A stretch of 64,000 bases of DNA from positions 10,353,001 to 10,417,000 of the forward strand of contig NC_083388.1 of NCBI RefSeq assembly GCF_031755915.1, in the 5' to 3' direction. Shown piece after piece: positions 45,545-55,814 of this stretch. Origin of the DNA: Ziziphus jujuba (taxonomy: Eukaryota > Streptophyta > Magnoliopsida > Rosales > Rhamnaceae). The notes beneath the pieces are model-generated. The model was not told the DNA's origin. It saw nothing but the letters and a program-made list of their open reading frames with translations, and ran no database searches. Made by a program: the position numbers and the translations under genes. Each line of letters opens with the position of its first letter. Position 1 is the first letter of the stretch.

Positions 45545-46619
45545 GAGAATTGATAACATCTATATGAGGTCTGATAAGTTGTTAAAGATGATTATTGGAG
45601 AGCGTGAATAATTAAGAACAATAATACAGAATGAAAGTGGTGGTCCAGGAAGCAAAAATGATGTCACTGGAGACAATGTGGTCAAGAATTTTCTTGAAAT
45701 TTTATTTGATATAAAGATGAAAAATGCTAAAATGAAAATCACAATAATTCATATCAAGATTCTTATTATAATAAAAAATTATTTCTTTCTATATATCCAA
45801 TTTGAATAATTAATAATAATTATTTAACTTATTAGGAAAACAAAATTATATATATATATATAAACAAAAACAAAAAAAAAAAAAAAAACTATTTTCATAA
45901 ACACGTTTTTGGTTCCATGCTTTCCTTTTTAGTAAAACTTCATAGGAGGTAGAGATACAATAGCTTTTGCAACCAAATTGCCAATGGGAGTGATCATTAA
46001 CCATTCAAAGGTGCTTGAAAATGCAAGGGAGGGGATTGACCGAGTGGTGAGGAAGAATCGCTTAGTCGAAGAATCAAAGGATCCAAGTTTTCCATCCAAA
46101 TTTTCCATATATCCAAGCCATCATAAAGGAAACACTTCGATTATACCCACCGGTTCCTTTGATAAAAGGAAATGTGTACAAGCATGTAAGATAGAGAAAT
46201 ATTTGATCCCAAAAAACACATTTGATATTTCTGAAAGTTTGCCCATGGGAAGGGATCCAAAGTGTTGGTAAAGCCCATTAGAGTTCTGACCCAAGAAATT
46301 CTTGGAGCCTAATGACGGAGACAAAATGGGCTCGATAGTTGTAAATATACAACATTTTCAAGTCTTGCCTTTTGGGTTGGGTAGGAGGATTTGCCCCGCC
46401 AAGAACTTAGCCTTGCAAATATTGTCAGGCCTGGTTGCAGGTTTGATCTATTGCTTTGATTGGAAGGTTGTTGAAAGGTGGTCGATTGGAAGATGAACAT
46501 TGATGATTTTATCATGGAAACGAAGAATGTCCAGGAATGATGGCTCCAAGGGCTCACGATCTTGTTTATATTCTAGTTGTTCGCTTCAGTCCACTTACCA
46601 TCTTTAACCCATAAGGCAG

Positions 46620-47600
46620 GTCCTTGGGAAGCATAGAATATCAAGTAAAAGCGTCATATTTTGAAAATAATGTTCATGTAGATAAGGATGTAACTCTATC
46701 TTGTTAAAATAAAATTCTCTAGTTTTAAGTGGCAGTGAAGTTGAAGAATTGTTTTATTTTTAAAAGAATTTTCCAATTCAACCTCAAATGAAGTGTTCTT
46801 TTTTTTTTTTTTTCTTTTGGTGTTTTCTCCTCCTCCCCTTCTTCTTAATGGCCGTCTTCTATGCACATTAGCAACGAAGATTAGTCTTCAACAAAAAGGA
46901 ATGAAGTAATGAAGTGTTTTTTATTTATTTATTTATTTATTATTTATTTATTTATTTATTTTTTTATGGAAGAAAGTTTAATCTTGCACAAAGCACGGCT
47001 GCGTGGTCGACTGTTGAATAACGGGCCCGTGGGCTGATGAAAAAAACATAAATATGGCTAGCCACACAAAAAAAGTATTTTACGTAATTATTACTTCATA
47101 TTATCAGTAAACACTCAATTGTCAGGGACACGAGTCCCACCAAAACGAAATTATTTTAAATGTCCAATGACTTTTTCTTTTTCTTTTCTTTTCTTTTTTT
47201 TTTTTTGGTCGAAATCTCATTATAAATGATATATTTTTTTTTTGGGGTGAATAATCCCATTATAAATGATTTGTTATATCAAAAGCGCACTAACGCTAAT
47301 ATAGAAAAACTTTTCTAAAATAAAAAAATATATATATAAAATAAAAGATATTAAATTTCCATTACCACCCCCCCGCGCGCCCCCCCTCCCCCTCTCCTTA
47401 TGTAAAGGCTTCTAAAATTTGTTGTAGTTGGCAGATTTATTGCTTTTGTAATCACCTTTCCTAAGACCGATTGTCGCAGATCGTGAAAAAATAGGAATGT
47501 CCATGCGACCATCAAACCAAAAAGAAAGAGCGGTGACAGTTCAAAACTTACTTCGCATCTTTCCCTCAAAGACAAAATCCTACCAGACAAACCCAGTTTA
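46620..47600. other. AT-rich intergenic region upstream of the PPR gene
   Basis: No gene is supported. It contains a (TTTA)n run at about 46920-46965, T-rich tracts near 47175-47205, and a striking C-rich stretch at 47368-47397 (listed separately). Confidence 0.55.
47368..47397 (-). promoter_or_regulatory. G-rich tract on minus strand, possible quadruplex
   Basis: The plus strand has C7, GCGCG, C7, T, C5, T, then CTCC. The minus strand therefore has G5, G7 and G7 runs plus GG pairs, enough for a G-quadruplex or, on the C strand, an i-motif. It lies about 230-260 bases before the PPR start codon in otherwise AT-rich DNA. A regulatory role is speculation. Confidence 0.45.
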
Positions 47601-47625
47601 AATAGAGCTGTTCACTCCTGCTTCC

Positions 47626-49014
47626 ATGATCCATTCAAGAACAAAAGCTATCGGTCAAATTCAAGCATACGTAATCAAACTCATAGATGCTCAGCCGTTC
47701 CACACTCTTCGTTCTAGCAAAAGGAACGCCAAGCCTTCTTCAGAACGACCTCGCCGAGCTTATCCCAAGCGTCGCAAGCCCATTCCTTTCGTTTCCAATG
47801 TTAAAGAAGTACAAGACCCAGTTGAAGCCCTATCTCTCTTTGATGAATACCATCAAATGGGCTTCAAACACGACTACCCTTCGTACTCTGCTCTGCTCTA
47901 CAAGCTCGCTCGGTGTCGCAACTTTGAAGCTGTTGAGGCGATTCTTGGTCATGTACAAGACAGAAACATTCATTGCAGAGAAACCCTTTTCATTGTTTTG
48001 ATTCAGCATTATGCTAAAGCCCATTCGGTAGAGAAAGCCATTGAACTTTTTCACCAAATTCCCTCTTTCAATTGCGTGCGTACGCTGCAGTCCTTCAATG
48101 CATTCCTTAACGTCCTCATTGAGAATGATCGGTTTTGTGAAGCAAATGACATCTTTGGGCGATCATATAAGATGGGTTTCCGTCTCAATACGGTTTCCTT
48201 CAATATAATGATCAAGGGGTGGCTCGAGAAAGGTGAATGGGAAGAGGCATGCAAGGTGTTTGAAGAAATGCTAGAGAAAAAGGTGCAGCCTAGTGTTGTG
48301 ACCTATAATAGCCTAATTGGGTTTTTATGTCGAAAGGGTGAGTTGGATAAAGCTATGGGTCTGCTTGAAGACATGAGACAGAAAGGGAAATACCCAAATG
48401 CTGTGACATATGCATTATTGATGGAAGGTATGTGCTCTGTGGGAAAGCACTCGGACGCCAAAAAGATGATGTTTGATATGGAGTATCGAGGGTGTAAACC
48501 ACAGCTTGTGAATTTTGGTGTTTTGATGACTGATCTTGGAAAGAGAGGCAAAATTGATGAGGCAAAATCATTACTTAATGAGATGAAGAAAAGGCGGTTT
48601 AAGCGGGATGTTGTGACCTATAATATATTGATAAATTATTTGAGCAAGGAAGGTAGGGCAGCGGAGGCATATAAATATTTTATTGAAATGCAAATTGGAG
48701 GTTGTGTACCAAATGCAGCCACATATAGGATAATGGTTGATGGGTTTTGCCGGGTTGAAGATTTTGAGGGGGCTTTGAAAGTTTTTAATGCAATGTTGAT
48801 AAGTAGACATTGTCCCCGTTTAGAATCATTTGAATATTTGGTTATGGGTCTAATGGTATGTGGTAAACTTGATGATGCTTGTTTTGTCTTGGATGAGATG
48901 AGAAAGAGAGACATGCAACTGGGTTTGGAAGGTTGGAAAAATCTTGTTATAAAAGCTTGTGGTGGGGGTATTGTTGCAGGTGGTCTGGTGACTGAGTTGA
49001 TCTCTGTCCATTGA
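47626..49014 (+). CDS. P-class PPR protein, organelle-targeted
   Basis: Intronless frame of 462 residues. About ten pentatricopeptide repeats of 35 residues run from roughly residue 85 to 434, for example VTYNSLIGFLCRKGELDKA (225-243) and VTYNILINYLSKEGRAAEA (330-348). No E or DYW tail is present, so it is P-class. The first 55 residues are rich in Arg, Lys and Ser without acidic clusters, as in mitochondrial targeting peptides. It resembles Arabidopsis At1g07740, annotated as mitochondrial. Such proteins bind organellar RNA in a sequence-specific way and affect its stability, splicing or translation; the RNA target is unknown. The ATG at 47626 is the first in the frame. The gene looks intact. 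Confidence 0.93.
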   Translation: MIHSRTKAIGQIQAYVIKLIDAQPFHTLRSSKRNAKPSSERPRRAYPKRRKPIPFVSNVKEVQDPVEALSLFDEYHQMGFKHDYPSYSALLYKLARCRNFEAVEAILGHVQDRNIHCRETLFIVLIQHYAKAHSVEKAIELFHQIPSFNCVRTLQSFNAFLNVLIENDRFCEANDIFGRSYKMGFRLNTVSFNIMIKGWLEKGEWEEACKVFEEMLEKKVQPSVVTYNSLIGFLCRKGELDKAMGLLEDMRQKGKYPNAVTYALLMEGMCSVGKHSDAKKMMFDMEYRGCKPQLVNFGVLMTDLGKRGKIDEAKSLLNEMKKRRFKRDVVTYNILINYLSKEGRAAEAYKYFIEMQIGGCVPNAATYRIMVDGFCRVEDFEGALKVFNAMLISRHCPRLESFEYLVMGLMVCGKLDDACFVLDEMRKRDMQLGLEGWKNLVIKACGGGIVAGGLVTELISVH

Positions 49015-49770
49015 GAATTAAGGAATGACCACGTGATATGCTTTTGTCCTTCTTTAGCTCTTACAGCAGCATTGTACATAAGGAGTATCCTAATCACCGT
49101 AGAATTGATGTTCAGGTTTAACAAGTGATGAGTATTTTTAGGCTGGAGTTTCTAAGCAACCTATGACTGTTTTGTTCAGCAGAAACAAACAGCTATGTCC
49201 AGAAGAGGATATCTTGGAGTTATATGGCTGTAGAACCAGGTGGGCGTCTTTCTCCCCATATAATAGAGGGAGGTTTTCTCTCAACTGTAGGCAAGGGAGT
49301 AAGCGTAGGGTAACTACTCTCGTAGCATGGCCTACTCTGTCTTATTCTTCTAAAAAGGAAGCCAGCGGCTTTATTCTCAATCGGAAATGCATATAAAAAG
49401 CTAAAGATGAAAACAGTTTGAATTATTGAGTTGTTCAATTTACAGAATGGAATGGAAATAAGTAGAAGCCTGAATGGGAATTTTACGTTTGAGGTTGCTC
49501 CGGTCTCTGTTATTCTGTTGTAATGTTTTTTTGACTTCTGAGCAGATATTGATGTCTGGCTTGAAGGGACCATGATTTATTTGAAACAATTTGTTTTCCC
49601 AGACACCTTGTGGTCAACGTAATTTTAAGTTCAAACTAAAATAATATTTTTTCTAGAAGACGATGCTTAGGTATTTTATGCTCCAACCAATGCACCAACA
49701 TAGCATCTGAAGTACCTACTCCATCTCATCAACTCCATCTTTATTAATCTAAATTTCCCTCTCCAATTCT
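49015..49770. other. PPR 3' flank and dirigent upstream region
   Basis: No gene is supported. Short open frames on both strands here have no family features. The right end leads into the dirigent promoter. Confidence 0.5.
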
Positions 49771-49775
49771 CCTAG

Positions 49776-49783
49776 TATATAAA
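49776..49783 (+). promoter_or_regulatory. TATA box of the dirigent gene
   Basis: TATATAAA, 99 bases before the ATG at 49875. A start site near 49806 would give a leader of about 70 bases, rich in A and C as is usual for strongly expressed plant genes. Confidence 0.65.
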
Positions 49784-49874
49784 CTCTACCATACAATCTC
49801 TATCCATCATCAATAAAACAACAACTCTAAAAAATCATCAGGAAATCTCAAGTTTTCACCCATTTCCCAAAATC

Positions 49875-50855
49875 ATGGCAGCCCATAAGTCAATTTCTAA
49901 TCCCCTCATTGCCATCATCTGCATATTTCTCCTAGCTTTTACAACCAAATTTACTGTCTCAGCTCGAATGCTAGACGAAGAGGAACCTGATACAGCTGAA
50001 ACACCCTTATCCAATGTGCCCCCTGTTGTGGCTGCCACTCCAGCAGGCCCAGCTTCAGCTACCACTGCTGGTGCTGGTGCTGGTGTTGGTGTTGGTACTG
50101 GTGCTGGTGTTGGTGCAGGTGTTGGTGCAAGTGCCGGTGCCAGTGCCGGTGCCACAGTGGCCAATTCAGATGGCCACCATGCGCTTTCCTTCTTCATGCA
50201 TGACATAATTGGTGGAACAAACCCCTCAGCAAGAGCTGTTACTGGGGTGGTTACCAACCCAGCAGTCAACGGCCAAGTTCCCTTTGCCAAACCCAATGGA
50301 GCAGTTCTCCCTGTAGACAATGGTGTTCCCCAGAACAACAACAACAACGGAATTATCAACAATAACAATGTTCCTTTCTTTACTGGTCTTTCTGGTGTTG
50401 CATCAAATGTGGTACAAAACAGCGGGAACGGCATCATTGGTGGGAATGGTTTTCCTTTCCTGAATGGAGCTCTGCTCCCTTCTGGGACAACCCTTCAGAA
50501 GCTTACCTTTGGGACATTGACAGTCTTCGATGACGAGCTGACTGAAGGACATGAGCTGGGTTCGGGTTTGCTTGGTAAGGCACAGGGTTTTTATGTGGCA
50601 AGTTCTGTGGATGGGACTAGCCAGATCATGGCTTTCACCACCATGTTTCAGGAGGGTGGATATACTGATAGCCTCACCTTTTTTGGTGTTTACCGAACGG
50701 CTGCTTCAGAATCTCATCTTGCAGTCATGGGAGGCACTGGGAAGTATGTGAATGCCAAGGGCCTTGCCACCGTCAAGACATTTCCAGCCTTGAATCAGCA
50801 TAATACTGACGGGATTGAGACTTTGTTGCAATTCACCGTGTATCTGAGTTACTAG
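49875..50855 (+). CDS. Dirigent protein, ESB1-like
   Basis: Intronless frame of 326 residues. An N-terminal signal peptide (about 1-30, hydrophobic LIAIICIFLLAF, cleavage near VSA-R) sends it to the cell wall. Then come a Pro/Ala segment, a low-complexity Gly-Ala-Val tract (65-93), an Asn-rich linker (153-165) and the dirigent beta-barrel domain (about 200-326) with LTFGTLTVFDDELTEG and MGGTGKYVNAKG. This long form with a low-complexity spacer is the ESB1/DIR10 subgroup that includes DIR25 (At1g07730). Members guide lignin deposition at the Casparian strip or suberised walls. No catalytic activity is expected. The gene looks intact; exact wall role is inferred from the subgroup. Confidence 0.92.
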   Translation: MAAHKSISNPLIAIICIFLLAFTTKFTVSARMLDEEEPDTAETPLSNVPPVVAATPAGPASATTAGAGAGVGVGTGAGVGAGVGASAGASAGATVANSDGHHALSFFMHDIIGGTNPSARAVTGVVTNPAVNGQVPFAKPNGAVLPVDNGVPQNNNNNGIINNNNVPFFTGLSGVASNVVQNSGNGIIGGNGFPFLNGALLPSGTTLQKLTFGTLTVFDDELTEGHELGSGLLGKAQGFYVASSVDGTSQIMAFTTMFQEGGYTDSLTFFGVYRTAASESHLAVMGGTGKYVNAKGLATVKTFPALNQHNTDGIETLLQFTVYLSY

Positions 50856-50859
50856 TGTG

Positions 50860-51590
50860 TTTAAATCTAGTGGTGTTTATTTGGATTTATTCAAACGAGT
50901 ATGTTGCAATATCTGAAAACCGTGTTTGTGAATTAAATTGCAGAAAGTTTATCTATTACTAAATGCAAGGGAAAGTGTGAAACCATGTATACATTATTAT
51001 CTAGATCATTTTCTTTTGATGGTACTGAAGCTAGCCCTATAAATTCATGTGGACTAAATCAAGTGGGACAGTAGCTGTTAAATTCGATAGCTTGAATGGA
51101 AGATTGTGAGAGCTTGCCAAACTGACAGGGCTCACGAAAATAGGATTGGTTTGTTTTATATTTGCGCTCCTGCAAAACCTGTTTCCTTATTTGATCAAAA
51201 GGGTGTCCAACTCTTGTTTACATCAGACAGCAATGGTATGGTTTAAGGGTGTGAGGAAATTTTTTGTTTTTTATTAATCAAAAGTATTTTCATCAAAGAA
51301 AAACAGCGTGAACTAAAGTACCAATTACCGCAAAGTAAAAAACTTTGCTTCAGAACTTCTCTTAGGACCTCGTAAGTCTCCGTTGTTCATGGATTGGTTC
51401 TTGAAGGTAGATAACTGGTAAAAAGATATCTCTAGAGATACACCACCCATAGTTTTGTCCGAAAATAAAATAACAAAAAAAAAGCTAGAAATAAACAATA
51501 AAAAGGAAAAAAAAAAAAAAATTCATCTACGGGATTGTTTGCAATAGTGAACTTAGCAATACTCAAAAACTTTCTTGTATACATTTAGAA
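50860..51590. other. Dirigent 3' flank and intergenic region
   Basis: No gene is supported. The first 100 or so bases are the likely 3' UTR, with AATTAAATTG near 50930. The rest is AT-rich with an A run at about 51506-51521. Confidence 0.5.
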
Positions 51591-51592
51591 TT

Positions 51593-52180
51593 ATAGAGGA
51601 AGAGATTTGTGCGTTACCAGATTGAAAACCATAATTTTGATGATTTGGGGAATCACCATCAAATCTGTAATAACACATTGCCTCTGGCCTGTGAGCTCCA
51701 TTTTCCCACTGATATGGCAATTAATAAGTTTCGAATTGTCGCCTTGTCCTCCACCGCCATTGAAGCCAAAATCGTTGTAATTTGGGCCAGCATATTGATT
51801 CACGAATTTTTTTTTTCTTTTTTTTTCCCAGTTATTTCCAGCAGAAGCAAAATTCTAAGCAGAGTGATGAGTAAGATCAAATGCACTTGGAGATATCCGT
51901 AATTCTAGACGATTCTCACACAACATGGATATTTAGAAACTCGCGGAATTTATACCAACAAGAACAGAAGGATTATATTTTGGATCCCAGACCTTCAAGA
52001 ATGTGCCAAATGAGATCTGTTTCCGATACATGTAAGTCCAGAAAAATCAGTGCCCTACACATTGAAGAATTCAAGTCCTATAATGCTTCCCAAACAGCTT
52101 GCGAAGAACGTAGACTATGCATATGCTCTCGAACACTTTCAGATATCGATGCCAGAAACCAATTGCAGTAGGATTTGATC
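51593..52180 (-). pseudogene. Copia gag relic
   Basis: On the minus strand, 52180-52078 reads NWFLASISESVREH then SSQAVWEAL, a pattern (W-L-A-S-I-S-E-S ... S-x-x-V-W-x-A-L) typical of copia gag. Further on, about 51770-51610 gives a Gly-rich NQYAGPNYNDFGFNGGGG followed by a zinc-knuckle-like NCHISGKM segment and, after a frame change, CYYRFDGDSPNHQNYGF, as in the knuckle end of copia gag. The frames are broken between them. It is a fragment of a retroelement, not a working gene. Confidence 0.5.
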
Positions 52181-52317
52181 ATCTTCTTCTTCTTCTTTGC
52201 TTCATGAATATATGCTTGCTTCAATCTGTATCCCTTAATCGCAGGTTTTCTACATGCAATTTGGAGAGATGGAGATAGACTCGCTGTTCGAGAAGATTGA
52301 ATGTGTACGGACGCCAT
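52078..52317 (-). CDS. Short gene-like ORF fused to gag relic (79 codons)
   Basis: An ATG at 52317 opens MASVHIQSSRTASLSPSLQ, rich in Ser and Ala with few acidic residues, like a plastid targeting peptide. It continues through KKKKKM into the gag-like part and stops at 52078. Upstream on the minus strand a pyrimidine-rich stretch (52440-52330) resembles a 5' leader, and TATATAA at about 52470 resembles a TATA box. So a former promoter and first exon may be joined to gag debris. I do not recognise the N-terminal part. Expression is unproven and the product may not exist. Confidence 0.3.
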   Translation of the reverse strand: MASVHIQSSRTASLSPSLQIACRKPAIKGYRLKQAYIHEAKKKKKMIKSYCNWFLASISESVREHMHSLRSSQAVWEAL

Positions 52318-52499
52318 TGAAGCTCTGGTTAGCAAAGGTGAATAAAAGAGGGAATTGAAGAGTGGAAAATGAAAAGACGAAGAGAAACAGAGAGAAAATA
52401 GCCAAAGAAAAGCAAAGGAATTTTCTGAATATTTTTGCCAACCAATCTTGGATTCCGTTGGGGCAGATTATATACAGAGTGCGCACGCTAACTACTCGT

Positions 52500-53411
52500 A
52501 TATAAGCACGTAACTAACGAACTGTACGAACCGTAGACTTAAAACAGTAACACAGTGGGCCAAAGATTAGTCTGGGCATCTTAAATCTTAAAAGAGAAAG
52601 CCCATGGGTAGCCCAATCATTGGCTGAAGCCCATAGGCCTTAATTTCAATGAAATGAAATGAAATTTCTGTCTAAATGCACCACAAAACTATCTCACGGA
52701 CCCTCTTTTTTATTTTTTATTTTTTATGTTTTTAGGATTGCAATATATTTCTAACCTAAAGGGAAGAGGGCGTAGATCGAGCCCACAACCTATTTTTAAG
52801 ATTTTCTCCGCCAAAAAAAAAAAAAAAAAAACTATTTTTAAGATTATGACTATTAATAAACCAAAAAAAAAAATGAAGAGTGCATCTTTCTTGTATTTTT
52901 ATTTTTATTATTATTATTTGTTTCCGGAGAGGATTTATTCTTGCGCTTTTATTTAGCAAATAAGTTTCCAAAAAAAAGAAAAAAAAAGAAAAAAGAAAAG
53001 AAAAGAAGGGAGCTAAAAGAAACAAAGAGAGAGGTAACTTTGTTAGCTCCCTTTTAAATGTGACATAAAAACAACTAATTGACATTGGTTTTAAAATTCA
53101 GTAATTAGCACTACTATAGTTTTAAGATTCATCAGTTAAATCCTTTATCACTGACTACAATCAATGAAATTGTTAAGGGTGTCAAAAAATAAAATTTAAA
53201 AATATATAGTAGTTAATTTCTTAAATCATTTTGGTTTTGGTTCCAAGCACTCACTGAGGCTTATCTAAACTTTCGCCTTAAGTTAGAACTTGAAAGCACT
53301 ATATACATATTGTTGGATGTGACTTTTCTATTCTGCCTTTTTTTTTTTTTTTTTTTTTTTTTTGGTCTCTATTTTTATCTACTTAAGCAATACAAACAGT
53401 TATTTTTACAT

Positions 53412-53442
<31 letters not shown>

Positions 53443-54260
53443 GCTATATATATATTTTATGAAGTGACATAATTCAGTGATTTGATAAGGATGAAAACAA
53501 AAAAATATGAAACGGAAGATCTCAATCCCATATTGTTAAAGATAATCCTGCACAGTTCCAAAAAAGAAAAAAAAGAAAAATTGAAGTAATCATATATGAA
53601 AAGCATGAAGTTTCAATCCTAAGCAGGATTAAAAAAATGTATAATGTCTCAAAAAGAAGATGAAGCCAACTAAACCGTTTGGATAATATGAGGATATACG
53701 GCTAATATTTTGAATCTCGGGGCACTTTCCCATTGTCATTATTTTACACTCTGTCTCTGTACCCTTGCTGGGTCGCATCGAAAATCTCAATTAGAGCCGC
53801 GCGCTACTTTTTCACATAATATATTCTACCTAAAATAATTTCAATTTCATATCACAAACTTGTCCTCTTAATTAATCTTCATTTCCTTCATCTTTATGCT
53901 TTCTTAAACTTAGTTAAACCTATATATATCTTCTAATCAATGGAAAAGCATTTAAAACTATACTTCGTTCCTCCAATGAAAAAATAAAAACTATGTTCAT
54001 ATTATTTATTTTGTCTTTGTAGTGTTCGGTCAACAAAAACCATGGTAATATATATCAAGAAACAAAGAAAGAAGCTCATTTCATCAACATTGATGAATAT
54101 ATGAAGATTAGATAAATGAAAAACTCGTAGATCGATATATAAAGCTTGAGATTTAAAGTTTTTGTTTAAATTAATTTGTATATTGTAGTGCTTATCTGGT
54201 AACGTTTATATATACTTTTACCTTTTTCTATTCTCTATTGATGGATAAATATTTAAATCT
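52500..54260. other. AT-rich intergenic region
   Basis: No gene is supported. It contains A or T runs at about 52815-52832, 53338-53363 and 53420-53442, a (GAAA)n-like purine tract near 52974-53030, and otherwise unstructured AT-rich DNA. Confidence 0.55.
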
Positions 54261-55807
54261 AGAGAAAATTACACTTTAATATTTTGAAGTTTAGGTTTTA
54301 TACTCTTTCGGTTTTGAAATTTCAATTTCAGCGATTTCAGTTTTAAAATTTCAAAACCCTTGCAAATTGATCTAATTGCTAACAATACTATTAAAATTAA
54401 CGGCGTGATATCAGCATGACATCTAATTCATAATTTTTTTCAAACTTAAAAATATTTTTTAAAAAACTAAAAAATAAATTTATTATTTTTCATTTTATAT
54501 TTATAATTTTTTATTTGAAAAATTATATCCATTGTTTTTCATATTTAAATTAAAATACCTATAATCATAATTGAATGTTTTACAACTGAAATTAGACCAA
54601 AAAATTAAAATTAAAAAAATTTGAATTTTCGGTCTAATAAGTCTTATTAGTCCAAAAATTAAAAATATTTTTTACACCAAAACCAAAAAAATATATATAT
54701 ATACCGAAATACCAAAATACCAAAATAAAAATAAAACCAAAAGTTAGATTTTTGTGGGTCTAGTTTTTAATTTTTAATTTACAGTTTAATAAATTAATCC
54801 ATGCTGATAAATAAAAAAATTTCCATTTTGAATTATAGTATATTTTTTCGTTTTTGAAAATTTTTTTTTCCATTTGAGCAAAAACTTTACCATTCAAAAA
54901 TGGAAAAATAAAAATTAAAAAAATTAATCAAAAAAATAAAAATGGAAAAATAATATTTTCCAAAAAAAAAAAATTAACGAAAGTATGCCATATATACCAA
55001 AATAGAAGCCAAAAAAAAAACAAAAGAATTGGAAAAATGAAAAATTAATTAGAATAGACCAAAATGGAAAAATGGAAAAATGGCCTACATTTTATTTTTT
55101 TTAGTGTAATTTTTTATTTTTCCATTTTTGAATGGTTTATTTTTTGGTCAAATAAAAAAAGCCAACAATGAAAAAATTAGATATTTTGGTCTTTTTTTTT
55201 TGTCTATGAAAAAAAATAACAAATGTATTTAAAAATTAAAAATATCTTTTATTTATAAAAAATAAATTATAGCATCAGCATAAATTAATTTATTTGACAA
55301 AAAATAAAAATTATAAATTATAAAAATAATTTTATTTCTATTTAAAATTTTTCATCTAATTCTTATTTTTTATTTTGATCTTTTTCTTTTTTTTTTCTTT
55401 TTTGGTTCGGGTATAAAAAAATTATTTTAATTTTTGGTCTAATAAAATTATTTTTATTAGACTAATTTTATTAGACCAAAAATTCCAATTCAATTTTTAT
55501 TTTTATTTTTGGTTTAATTTCATATCCAAAAATATTTAATTATGATTATAAGTATTTTAATTTAAATAAAAATGAATAGATATAATTTTTCAAAACAAAA
55601 TCTATGAATATAAAATGGAAAAATAATACAATTATTTTTTTTTTAATTTTTTAAAAAATGAATCATGATTTCAATATGTTGTCAGCACAATCAATTGTAA
55701 CAGCACTGTTACAATTGGACCAATTTGCAACGATTTTGAAGAAATCGTTGAAATTGAAACTTTAAGACCAAAATCGCATAAACCCTAAACTTAGTGCAAT
55801 TTTCCCT
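54261..55807. mobile_element. Fold-back or long-TIR DNA element
   Basis: The two ends are inverted repeats. Left 54261 AGAGAAAATTACACT pairs with right 55807 (reverse strand AGGGAAAATTGCACT). The match continues inward through AAGTTTAGGTTTTAT, AATTTCAATTTCA, GCAAATTGATCTAATTG and beyond for about 400 bases per arm, diverged. The middle is also partly self-complementary and AT-rich. No transposase is present. No clean target duplication was found (TTAAATCT on the left and TTAATTTT on the right are similar but not equal). A non-autonomous MULE or fold-back element is the likely class. Confidence 0.65.
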
Positions 55808-55814
55808 TTAATTT

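Larger units (their letters stand above)
38285..46614 (+). pseudogene. CYP93B-like P450 pseudogene split by a copia element
   Basis: Diverged copy of the P450 at 23.2-25.0 kb. Bases 38285-38886 carry [17 protein letters not shown], an [15 protein letters not shown] segment with a stop, and then frames matching the region up to the EKRIDNI segment. Bases 45545-45775 continue exon 1, and about 45932-46614 is exon 2 with KVLENAREGIDRVV, a haem-loop FGLGRRICPAK (last Gly changed) and a terminal stop at 46612-46614. The first 35 or so codons are missing, the exon 1 donor is lost, and there are stops and indels throughout. The retroelement 38887-45543 separates the two parts. It is a local P450 duplicate that died. 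Confidence 0.85.
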
